Shown here piece by piece: positions 35,694-47,900 of a stretch of DNA of 64,000 nt (position 1 is its first letter; each line of letters begins with the position of its first letter). The DNA is from Acheta domesticus (Eukaryota > Arthropoda > Insecta > Orthoptera > Gryllidae), in assembly GCA_031308135.1 (NCBI GenBank), contig JAHLJT010004567.1:38204389-38268388 (forward strand). Direction: 5' to 3'. The position numbers and the translations under genes were made by a program. The notes beneath the pieces are model-generated. The model was not told the DNA's origin. It was given only the letters and a program-made list of their open reading frames with translations, and made no database searches.

Positions 35694-35986
35694 GCGGCAG
35701 CGGCGGCGGCTCGGGCGCGGGAGACGAGGCCTCGGATGCGACAGGCGGCGGCGGCGGCGGCCCCCCAGCCACGGACGAGGTCGCGCCGCCGCCCGCCGAA
35801 GAGACGCCCGCCCCGGCCCCCCTGCCCCCGCCCGCCGAAGAGGAAGGGCCGGCCCCCGTCCCCGTCCCCGCCATCCTCGCCCCGCCAATCACCACCACCA
35901 CCACCGCCGCCGCCCCCACCACCACCACTTCGTCCTCCACAAAGAAGAAGACCACCACTCCAGCCTGGACGACCACCTCAGAGCAG
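35570..35986 (+). CDS. NCKX exon 1: signal-like N-terminus and Thr/Pro-rich extracellular region
   Basis: Residues 1-139. The ATG at 35570 opens a basic stretch followed by [16 protein letters not shown], a plausible signal or anchor sequence. A second in-frame ATG at 35615 would give a more typical signal peptide. Then come Gly/Ser runs, an acidic Pro/Glu segment and a Thr-rich mucin-like stretch. The donor CAG|GTGCCT is weak; a phase-0 alternative CAA|GTAGTT follows 36031. Both leave phase 0, which matches exon 2. The link to exon 2 rests on phase, frame and family expectation (NCKX proteins start with a variable, poorly conserved extracellular region), not on sequence conservation. An out-of-frame ATG at 35488 opens a frame overlapping this start. 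Confidence 0.68.
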
Positions 35987-38900
35987 GTGCCTACAGAAAC
36001 GTGCCGGGCGGCTTCAGCCTTCGGGTCGCAAGTAGTTAAACGTAGCGATTAGCTGGATGCCGTTAATTTCGAGTTTTTAGGAATTATTTGGATGCGCCTC
36101 GAACGCTCATAAATGAATCATAACTTTTCGTATTCTTCCTAGCCTATTCTAGGATTTTCATGACTCGACTTTTTTTAAACAAGTAATACACCTACATTAG
36201 CAACACAAAATTCTTATGGTTTATGGATTATGAGGATATATTGTTTGAGATAATTTCATTTTCTGTCATTTTCATTTGTGTATTATTTTTAATAATATTT
36301 GTATTTTTTTCACAACTTCAATATTTTTTCTTTACTTATTTTAGTGTAATTTTTCTTTTGCAACAACCATAAAATATTGCATGTTGCCACAGCATAATAT
36401 AATGTGACAAATTAATATTGAGCTGGCAACATAGAACTAAGTCTAATTTATAAGTCATTTATTATATTTAAACGTAAAATACTAGATTTTAAATGGTTTG
36501 GTGTGTTTTGTTCAATTGAAACATTTACGAAAACTCATATTAAATTATTTTGTATTAATTAACAAAAAACAATATTAAACTAGAAATAATATGTTCTTCA
36601 CAAATTACAATTGAGAAAACGAGGGGCGCGAGGCGTGTCTAACTACAATGATGTCATCATGAAAATGACCATAGACAAATTTTATTTCGTGTCTACAAAA
36701 CTGACTAGAAAGTCTTCCTGAAAAATATTACGGCCGTCCAGCTATGCAAGTAATACTCAATTTTCAGTAGTTGACTAGATTTAGTTTTGAAGGTGTCAAT
36801 TGCAAATATAGTTATTAATATTTTACAGTAAGAGGCGCATCCCTAGGTCAACAAAAAGAAAACATAAATTCATGGTTTTAGCAGATGCAGCACAGTTTGC
36901 ACAATTTTCCCCTATGTAATCACCACCAGAATTGAGATACGTGTCATACCTTGAGCTCAACATTGTATCCCTGTGTCGTAAAAGTCTGCCGCCTAAGAAA
37001 GGTATAACCTGCAACTCTGCTCCACTATGATACGCATAATGATCGCACAGGAATTTGTTGAAATGTAAGGAAACTAGAATGTAAGAAAGGTGGAAGTCGC
37101 TGAGGGGGAGATCCGGACCATACAGTAGATGGCCAAACACCTCTGAGAGGAAATGCTCCAAGTCTGTTGTGGGCACAGCCGTGTGTGGCCAACAGTATGA
37201 CCATCCACCCAATAGCCCCTTACATATTTTAGGGTCATTAACAACTTGTTGAAAATGATAAACATGTGGGTTTAAAATCCTAATAATGAATATTAATGGG
37301 AGTAATACAATTTCCTTTATGCGAAAACGTGCTCTTTCAAACTATACATAACATTAAACTGCTAATGGTTCATTTACCTTCTCTTGAAATGAATTTGTTA
37401 ATAATGAATATCATTCTCACTTATGCAAACGAATCAATGAAATTACACATTAGTATTTATAATGAAATTGATTCGACAAGCACTAACAGTTGTGCATTTG
37501 AAATGCGTAGCATGTTGTTCATTTTCATGTCAACAATAGGAGTCTTTAAAACAAATGCAACGATAGTGCTTTATTATATTCAGAAAAATATTTCTTTTTA
37601 CCCTCGTAATTTAATGCAAGAAATTCCATTTTGAGATTTATAACAGGAATTGCATGCATTTAATGTAAACGTGCTTCTGCGGTGGGAATTTTTCGAAGTG
37701 TGTTTCTAAGAATGTATCATCTTACATCGTCAGCACTTTCATTTGGATGCGGCTATGTGGTTAATATAATTATTGTAGAAATGGTAGAAACTATGTATCA
37801 GAAATTAGAGGGTTTATTGTAGAAATTGCTTTATGACGCAACAAGATTATTTCCATGGTCTACGTGTATGTCAGTATGAATGTGAATCTTGCTGACATTG
37901 TAGTTAAATACTGATATCTTATTACTAGGCGGGATTAAAAACAATTGAAAATATTTTATTAAAACATGCTTTTCATATTATCAAACGAAATCTGTTTTCT
38001 AAAAGAGGAATGTTACGCGCTGTCTCGAAAATTATTTTTTGCAGAGGAAGATGAAAATATAGTTAAAACTTAAAGAAAATAAAGATGTACAGTAGGCAAT
38101 ACATAATAGGGTCGGAGATTTATGAAACCCACTTTTATTTTTATATCCAATTTGTTAAAAAAATCTGTGAACATGAATTACTCTATTTTCGTAAGAATTA
38201 ATGTAATGTTTATCCTTGTTTTTTTTTAATATAACTCGAACTACAACGAGGAGAACGATTTCTGTTCTTTGCAGAAGCCGTATTTTGCAAACCTCAGGGA
38301 GCCATACAAACAAAGATAACTATATGTGTTTACCATTCTCGATTTTCTTGAGAGTTACAATTTTGGTTGCGGAGTTCATTCTTCGTCTCCTGCAGAGACG
38401 TTTTGTGAACGCGACAGTTTTGTTCTCCCAGAAACATCCGTTGAGACAACACTGGATTTCTGAAAGCTTGCTTTTTTATTCTGTTTCAAACAGGCGCCTT
38501 TCACTACACCTGTTGCACATGAGCGGCACCCTCCTACGTCGAAGCCTCGCCGACACAATTGCACGCCTCCAGCCATAGAGCAGTTCCCCCGCCCGCTGAT
38601 GGGGCCTGGTGCCCGCAAGTCCGGAGGCCTCATCCTACACATCTTAGTCGCAGTTTACACTTTCCTTGGGCTAGCTATTGTTTGTGACGACTATTTCGTT
38701 TCATCTCTGGATCGAATTTGTGAAGGTACGCATCAGTTGAGCGTGTGATGGAAATATTTGTTATTTATAAAGCGTGTGTTTAAAAAATGGCAGTGAAGTG
38801 CAAAGTTCAGTTACTGAAGAGAATTGTTGGATAGTTTTAAAAAAGTTGCAACTGTATTTCATTTAAAATATTTGTGATACATTAGAGTTTAAAAAGTTTT

Positions 38901-41900
38901 CGCAAGGCTTACCATAAGAAAATTGTCGACCCTATCTTGAACTCTCTGAAGGGATTTTATTCAAGTTGTTACTTGAATGAATTTTATTGCACCACTGATC
39001 ATAAATACAAATTGAATCTGTAAGGCAAACTTTTGGAGATGACTCCTGAGCGAAACAGAGGCAGAAATGGTTCAGAAAGGGAATATCCTAAAATGTCTTG
39101 ATTGTTCTTTCATAAAAGATTATTCAAAGCAGGCTTTTCATTCCAGTAGCACACCCTGTCATAGGGACATACAGTTGAGGGCATATTCCTCACATCACTA
39201 ACTCTCGTGGGTCCGTATGAATCACGGTGATCCACCGTGTGGAATTCAAAGGTCATAAACTGTGAGAATAATCTTCTTTGTGAAGAAAAGTTCTTGATAG
39301 ACGCTATGCAAATTTGTTAAGAGAGTTCAGGTTATATGCATATTACAGTACACATTAGCGTTTCTGTATTTTACAAATAATTTATTTCTTGCCTTTTATA
39401 AATATAGTGTTATATTTCACGTTGTGGACATCTTGAAACTCTGCATTTTAGTTTGGCGATTTTATTATACTAAAAATCCGAAAATTAACTTGTTTTGTAC
39501 AATTTACTGGCCAAATCAGTTTCAAAAACAATATTGGTAGAAAGAATATATTAATATCCAAATAAATGGGTTCTAAACCTCTCTATTAGTCTCTCACAAA
39601 TTGGAAGTAACTTGGGCTATTACGTAAATTATCCATCCTAAATGTATATCTTCTCCAACGCTTATACCATATACCACTTATGTTGAATATGTTTTATAAT
39701 AATCATAAACCAAGTTAATACTAATTTATATGCACTAATTATTGAATTCCAAATACCTGATGCACCCTTCATTTCAACACTTTTCACCAAGAAGTAGGAA
39801 TATTATGTCACAATTTCCTCTAGCACAATGCTTTCTATAGTTTCTTTCATAAAAACTACTTACATTTATTAATAGTTATTAACATTTTTCTTGAAACCAG
39901 AGTTGTCAGAGATGCCCGCTTTCCACAAAGCAAGAACGCTTTGTAAAATTGATATTAAAAAATAAATATCACATGAAATAAAAGTAGGTAATAGTAAGTA
40001 TCATAACCTTACATTGAATTCCGAGCCTGTAAATGCCTAGAATCCCTTCTAAACCTGAACTCTCCAGATGGCGTGCGGAGATATGTCAAGTACTTACAAC
40101 ACATGTTCATCTCAGTCACTTCTGAAATTAATTAATTATATATCCAAACTCTCTTATAAACAACTATAATTGAACATTTAAAAAAATTAAGGTTGACATT
40201 AAAATAGTTTAGAGCGATGTGACTCATAATGTTTTTCGTGAAATATTCTAGCTCTTGAGATCCAATATATTCATTATCAGGATACTAAATAAGAGAAACT
40301 TGAACTTGCTCTCCATGGATTCATAAATAAATTTAATTCACAGATGAGACATCACAGCTATGACTAACAGAAACATATTACTTTTTATCTAATGACGAAT
40401 GTCAGATCTCACAAACTTATGGTTCTTTAATTTTATGAAACGTGGGATTCATGACAATGATACTCCATTCTGAAAACATATTAATGCATTATTGAAGCAA
40501 TCCTTGGCAACAATTCAAACGCGCAGTCGCAAAGGCAACGGGGAAAATGCCAAATACTTGCTTGATACCCTTGTAAAAGTGACGTTTTTTACTATCTGCT
40601 ATAAAACAAATTGAAGTGGCGTGCTCTTGTGTTCCGTGGAACAATTAGTTCAAATGAAGGGATAAGAATAACAACATCCCAAGCGAGTTTGTAGTAGAAA
40701 TTGACTTGTAACCAACTTTAGAGGCAATATTAGTTACTTTGAAATAATACTAGTAATACTAATAATACTACTTGAAAGAAATAAAATCTTCAAAATTGCT
40801 ATGTCTTCATGATATTAATCACATAAATCTGGTCCATAGAAGAAAAATATGTAAATATAATATATTAGTAGTCTTAACTTATTTAGTTGTAAAGAAATTC
40901 TTGGTATGTTTACACTGAAATACGTTGGAAATTCATTATCATTATTGAGTTGATTTTGCTGGTAAATTATTCTACAGTTTAGCTGTGATTAATGAAATAA
41001 TGATATTGATAATACGAGTATTTGAAATTTACTTAATATAAATTAAATTTAGCTAGTACTTCATCAAGAAAATTAAAAAATGTCCACTCTGCTCAACTTA
41101 TACATTAACATGAGACATCTCTGATTACTGTGTAGTATTTGACATTTATTCTTGGAACAGTGCATCTGAATTTTTGCATCTTGGTTTCCTGCTTTTTTTA
41201 ATCGGCTTAACAATTTTTAATTTTCAATTAGATGACTCAACAACTGTTCAGTAAATAAATGTATTTCTGACCTTTTTGCAGAGCTAAAACTTTCTCCAGA
41301 TGTTGCTGGAGCAACTTTTATGGCAGCCGGATCATCAGCCCCAGAATTGGCAACTGTAGTTATTGGCGTGTTTTTCGCCAAAGATGACATTGGAGTCAGT
41401 GGAGTAATTGGTTCAGCAGTTTTCAACATAATGTTTGTAATATCTGTATGCGCACTCTGTGCTGGAACCGTCTCATATCTCAACTGGTGGCCACTTGTGC
41501 GAGACTGCTTCTGTTACGCTGTATCTATTCTCATAATGTTAGCTGTCATTTTTGACAATTATATTTCATGGTAAGCATTAGAATAGAACAGATGCATTTG
41601 TAATTTTAATTGAACTCCTGATAAGCTGTTCTGTGAGAATAATTTTATTATTTTCCGTCCCTATCTCATGAATTTTCTCCCTTAGTTATATTTTAATTCT
41701 TGAGCGTTTAATTTAAATTCTATAAATAATCAACCTCCCTGTAACTTTGTTAAACTTTTTACGACACATAAAACTTTTTACGTAAAAACTTTCGTGTTTC
41801 CTTGCATGTTTGGGCCTTTTCATGCAGTGCTTATTCACTCGAATGTTCATTTGCTCGTACTTTCTTCTTCCCCTTCTCTCCTTTCTTCATCAGTGATTTG

Positions 41901-44900
41901 AAACATTCAAACTTTCCTCAAAATATCAAGCAGTAGGTGCTTATTTTGGCACATTTGGAATCTCCACAATTGCCCCCTCTTACTTTACAATAATTAAAAT
42001 GTCAGGAAGACAAAGAGACAGACAGATTGGCGGAACAATTTCCCTCGGAGTTCTTGGAAGTTTATTTAGACTTCTTTTTTTATCCCCCCCCCCGAAACAT
42101 GGACTGTGGGAACAATGTGTTAAAAGACATCACCTTGATCACCATAATCCATACTTTTTACTTTCCCGTATACATACGTATACATGCAGTATTATACATA
42201 GTGTAGGGAAAGTTTTGTATCGCTGCGCAAAAAACAGGGAATTTTCGGCAGAAAAAAATTCATTGCCGGGCCCTGATAAGGAAAAGTGGATAAAACCAGT
42301 TGCTAAATTAAGAAAAAAATCCTGTAACACGTGGTGTAGCCAGAATTCGTTTTGTAGCTCCTTGATACCAAAAAAACAACTTCAAGCACAACGTCCGTCC
42401 GTCCGTCCGTCCGTCCCGTGTATGTGAAAATCACTAGCGCCTAAACCATACGTAAGATTTTTTCAAATTGGAGAAACCCGTGTTGATCTGGCTCCAGTCG
42501 AAGCTTAGAGATTTTGAAAAACTTACTTTACGTGAAGCCCCTCGGACATTTTCAAAATTTTCTCAAAAACCGCTCCGAATTTTTTCTTTAAGTTTCTCGT
42601 AAAAATAGAGTAAAATACACTTAAGGTAGCATAGGTCCAATCTTCACTATTAACTCTGAATTTTCGAAAATTGCAAAACTTTGAATTTTATTCGGCCTCT
42701 TCCTACAACTTCAAATATGAAGATAGAGATTTTTCCTTGCAATAAAATTTGTTCTCCAAAGTCAGTTCCTTCTTTAAGACCTTGTACATTTTTTGAAAAT
42801 TTTAGTAGTTTTCTCGCAATATTGCGATATTGTGCAATATGTGCAAATTTAAATATTACAACAAGACTTCCTTAAAAACGGTTTCAAATTTTTTTCTTTA
42901 AACATCTTGGTCATTTATAGGGATAGTCATTTATGAGATGAGATAAACGCCATATTTCTCTATTCTTTTGTTTTTTTCAAAAATTACAAAAATGAAATTT
43001 TTTGACTTCTCTCACGTCGGTAATATTTACATTAGCGGCGATTTGTTCACATTATTATGTTTATGAGTATGCACTCATAAACATAATAATGTGAACAAAT
43101 CGCCGCTAATGTAAATATTACCGACGTGAGACGACATGCGTGCTTTAAATAAAATCAAGTAAAGTTTCTCGAAAACTCAACCGTTTTCTGTGAAAACTAG
43201 CTCAAAATTCCACATTTTCATTGGCGTTTGATTCTCAAACGCCATTTTCTCATTAATGTCTCCAATGTTTTTCTTTATACTTTTCGAACGGAACGGTGTT
43301 AATTACACTCTTAAATATGACGTAAAGTTCGTTTTGGCGTATTTTTTGTTTTTTTAAAAAATTATACAAATGTATTTTTTTAAGATCCATCTCACTGTTA
43401 ATATGCACATTATCAGCAACTTGTAAACACTATTTTATTTGTGAATTGATGTACTTCTAATGATGCTTTTCGAAAAATCAATAATTTTCTGTGGAAAAGC
43501 GCTTCAAATTTGGAATTTACAGTTGCGCTGAAATAACATTTTTTGAAATCGGCTCCAAATTTTTCAAAGAACTAGATTTTACTGTTCTTTAACATTATTA
43601 AAAATATTTTTGTTGTACTATTAGGAAAGGGAAAAACTATGAAAAGGTAAAAAAAAAAATATGTACGTTGGGCGTCGATAGATGGCAGCTGGCTAGAAGT
43701 GGCAAGTCTGAATAGCTAGCCGAGACCAAAGGAAACAGAAAACTAATACCGGAAAGCCTGTGCTAATCTGTAGCACGACTAGTTTTAGCTTATCATCACC
43801 CCTTACACTTAAACACTTTCACTAACATGCACTACACTACTACACTGACGAGAGACCAGTCAGGAGCTTAGAGCTTGTCCCACGGTGCCACGCTAATGGA
43901 AGATACTTGGTTGAGGAAAAGTCCCACATGCCGACACGTGAATCGGTGCCGGATGTCGCCATCAAATGAGGGTAGATCACTGTCATCTTCTGCGATAAAA
44001 CATGCACTAAACTTTCGGGACTAATGGCCTTATCATTTGACGCGTCCGAAAACAGTAATAAATCAATTCAGCGCCGGGTATTATAGCGCTGCAATGCTGC
44101 GTTGATTGTGGAACTATTCAAGCAACAAAACTAATCACCTCTTATTTACGAGACGTTTCGATAATGACGATGTTGTCGAAGTTGTGCAGAAAACTTAAAC
44201 ATTTTTCGTTTTCTCGGTCCAGCAGTGTATTTCATGTGTATTGCATAAAATTGTTGATTCTGATGCACTGATGCTGTAAATGCTATTTATGAAGAGCCTC
44301 TTTATGAAAGTTATCTCTTGAACTTTATCTTGATAAAATCATACTCCAGAGTTTTTACGTAATGTTGCTATGGGCAGCAATGAAGAACGTTACATAAATA
44401 GCAATTTCAAAATAGTTGCTTATGAAAAAATTGCTTTTACATCATCCACACTAACTAGACGTATTGTTCAACTTTCCTCATTTTACTGTAATTTGTTTCA
44501 TTAATTATGACAATTTTGAATTAATATGTACTTCATTATTCAACAGGCCAGAAGCCCTTTTCATGATTTTGATGTATATAGCATATTGCATTGCACTACA
44601 TTTCAATCCTCAACTTGAACGATGGGCACAAACACTTCCTGTACCATGTCGTCAGCCTGCTCCAGAAGAAGAGTCAGCTTTAGTTTCTTACAAGCACTTA
44701 GAAGAAGATCGAAGCAGACGGCCCAGTTACACTAGCCCAGTATCTGAGAAAGCTCTGAATTTCAGCACTGACCAAGGTGAGCACCAAAAGAAAACTGTCT
44801 ATTGTATATGAACTGTGCCTATATTTCATCTGTGAAGCTTCAGCATATTGGTTATTTCAGGAATGGCTCCTCTTCCAGGAACAGAAAAAGATATAAACCC

Positions 44901-47900
44901 TATTTCAACACAACCAACCGTTGCTTCATCTCAATTTCCTCCTCAACCCAGTGGGAATGCACCTCCTGCAGTTGAATATTATAAATCAAAAGACACTAGT
45001 GGTCAAGAGGAGGTACTGTTAATATTTTCCTTCAATTTTATTGTAATTTCTTGAGTTTGATGAATCAGCAAACCGCTGTTATGTCAGACTAACCTGCCAA
45101 GGAAATAATTATATTTATACGTTTTGCTGTTGCAGACATCTCCATTAGTTATGCCTACTGAAGGTGGTCTTTGGGCGCAAATTTCATGGGGTGTGACAGT
45201 ACCAATTCATGCCTTCTGCAGAGCAACTATACCAGATTGTAAAAAAGAAAAATGGCGTCATTGGTACCTTGTTACTTTTATTGTATCAATGATCTGGATT
45301 TCCTTTTATTCGTATATTATGGTATGGATGATAACAATTATTGGTAAGAAATTTTGTATATTTAACCCCAAAAAACGATTTAAAACTGCATGTGACAGAT
45401 GGGGTATCATAAAAATTGCGCACATTGTTTTGAGCCCCGGAATCCTTACCCCCGCACTTTTATTGTAAAAAACTGAATTAAAAATAATGGTAGCAACGAG
45501 CGTTTTTGGCAAGAAAAAATCGCTTTTGGCTAATAAGAACTTTGTCTCAAATCTACAAGGACGTACCATTTACGTGTATAATGAAGAGAACAGAGCGTAA
45601 ACTCGAACCCAGCATCACTCCAAGTTTCCTGGTAGTGAATAGGAAGTAATGTCCGTTCACGCTGACAAAGTACTGTGACGACGTGAAAGTAAACACACAA
45701 AAAAAGTATATACAAGTTTTATTTACAAAATGTACACAAAATGAATTGAACTACCCCGTACACACTTTCCGGCATTTCCCGACCGCCAGTCGCGATCGTA
45801 CCGTCTTGTAGGTACACCACATTTAACAGACAGGCTCTGCTTTGAGTGCTCCTACCGCGCCACTCACGTGACTTTCATCACCCGTGCAACGCACGAAAAC
45901 GCTCCAGTCTGGCGTGAATTTTGCGCAAAGCGTGAGGTCTTCTAGAACAAAACCCGCCAGCGAGGGCTAGTCGGCCCAATTTATATCCGCCGGCTCACCC
46001 CCACGTACCGTTGAGCGTGGGAAGGGAGTTGCTTAGTACCACGTGACAACTCAAGACATGCCAAGCCAGCGTCACCTGATTCTAGTAATATCTGCAACCC
46101 TCAAAGCCATGCTTCTCGCAACCCAACTTTTAGGTATGTGAGACCCGCGTCCTCTTCTCACGCAGGGCAGCCAACGTGACGCTACAGTACGTCTGTCTAG
46201 TCTCTGAGATCAATGTTTAAGACGCAAAGATATTCAATCCAGGACAATGTCATCCGAAGGTAATTTTCAAAGCAACATATTATTAGTATTGTCAAATGCT
46301 TTCGAAAAATCTGAAAATACGTCAACTGCTTGACTTCCTTTTGAAAAAAGAGGGACTTTCATTTTGATCCATTGATGAACCAACATAATTTAGCAAAGAA
46401 AATACTCTTTCCATAGATTTTGATTTTCTAAACTCAAGTTAATCCTTCATATTTACTGAGAAACATTTTCATTCTTATAGAAAAATCTGTAAAATGTTTG
46501 CGGAAAATATAAGAGAAATTTAATGATAATTTTTAATTTTATTTTCGAAAAGCGAGTTAATCTTTGCTGTTTTGAAACTTGTCTAAAATTATCGTATGCA
46601 TAAGGATGTGTTAATTACGAGTCGTTAATTATCGTATGCATAAGGATTTGTTAATTATCATATGCATAAGGATGTGGAATTACGAGTGTATAATCAAGCA
46701 CAAATATAAAACAAACAATCTGAAACAATATGCATCTCAAGCGGCCGAATATTTGAGTTTTCAGACTATTCCGAGGAGTTCAGCCCGAAGTTTACGTATT
46801 TCTTCAGTACGAAATTTCAGTATTTTTTCCATATTCCACCATTGCTTTAATTTATTCTTTGTGTTCAATATATTTTGATCGTTTTGTACGGTTTTTGCCT
46901 CCCTTAAGAGTTTCCTTAAAACTGACTTCACTTTGATAGGTTTTTTATTGTGTGATACATGCTGGTGATTAGAAATGAAATTAGATTATTTCCTTCACTA
47001 TATTCCAATACCTGGACTTACCACCTCCATCACGTACTCTATAAATGACTTTTAATCATGTTTAAAAATAAAGTACGGCTTTAATGACACTTTTCCTATG
47101 TTAAAATGTGATTTTATTCCTCCGGGATTAAAGTAACCACACCCACCAGCAACTCCCATTATCATTACAATCTGAGGACGAAAGAGCATTTAGGTATTCC
47201 TCAAGTCTAAGAGAATGTACGTACAAATAAGTTAAAAACTGATCTTCAACAATAAATACTCGTTAGCACAAGCATCTTTAACAAGTCTGTAAAATTCAAG
47301 CTTTGTGAAAGTGTTCGTTTTTGGTTTTTTTAGCTAATAGCCTTCTTCAGTTTTGTGTTGTTTTTTGGCTAGAAGCAGATTCCATGCCCATCACACTCTT
47401 CCGTTACAATCGGGAACAATTTTCATATAAAATGGCCGAATGATCGATTACCATACGACGTAAATGCGCCCGCTAAATCAAGCGAAATAGCGGGGCCTGG
47501 GGCGGCCCGCTAACACTTCGAGTTTGATTTCGAGTTGGAGCATACGCAGAGACTCAAGATGCAGTCGATTGCTGCCCACTAAGGCGTGAACAAACTTTAC
47601 TTTACACTTACTAATACTTTACACTTATACGTTAAATGAGACAGCGTTCGCGTTTCATCTCTTTGTCATATTTTGTACATTATGGTCACTGTATCCTGAA
47701 CCTTATTTATTTAATATGTAATGGTAGTTTTCTTATTTATGATTTCATCTATCGCTTTCTTTGTTTTAAATATCGTTCGTGAAGGTAATATTTTTAATAC
47801 CTTAACTGAAGTAATGAATTAACTGACACACTGCTCTTTTTTTTAAATTAACATTATTAATAGTTTATGAGATTTATATTCAGTGTTGTCATGATATACA

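Larger units (their letters stand above)
42159..43782 (+). mobile_element. Helentron-like repeat (HINE), long form with perfect palindrome
   Basis: In NCKX intron 3. The 5' palindrome is TACTTTCCCGTATACATACG...GGGAAAG, then TTCGGCAGAAAAAAATTC, GGATAAAACCAGTTGCTAAA, a GTCCGTCC microsatellite at 42392-42417, and ACGTGAAGCCCCTCGGACAT. Two tandem internal units of roughly 310 bp follow, the first holding a 58-bp-arm palindrome. The 3' end has TACCGGAAAG (inverse of the 5' end) and the hairpin GTGCTAATCTGTAGCAC followed by GACTAG. Confidence 0.9.

Noticed and set aside
35458..36039. Alternative frames of 162-194 codons over NCKX exon 1
   Set aside because: Only the frame starting at 35570 has a signal-like start and reaches a phase-0 donor that fits exon 2; the others are Arg/Pro-rich shadows of GC-rich DNA.
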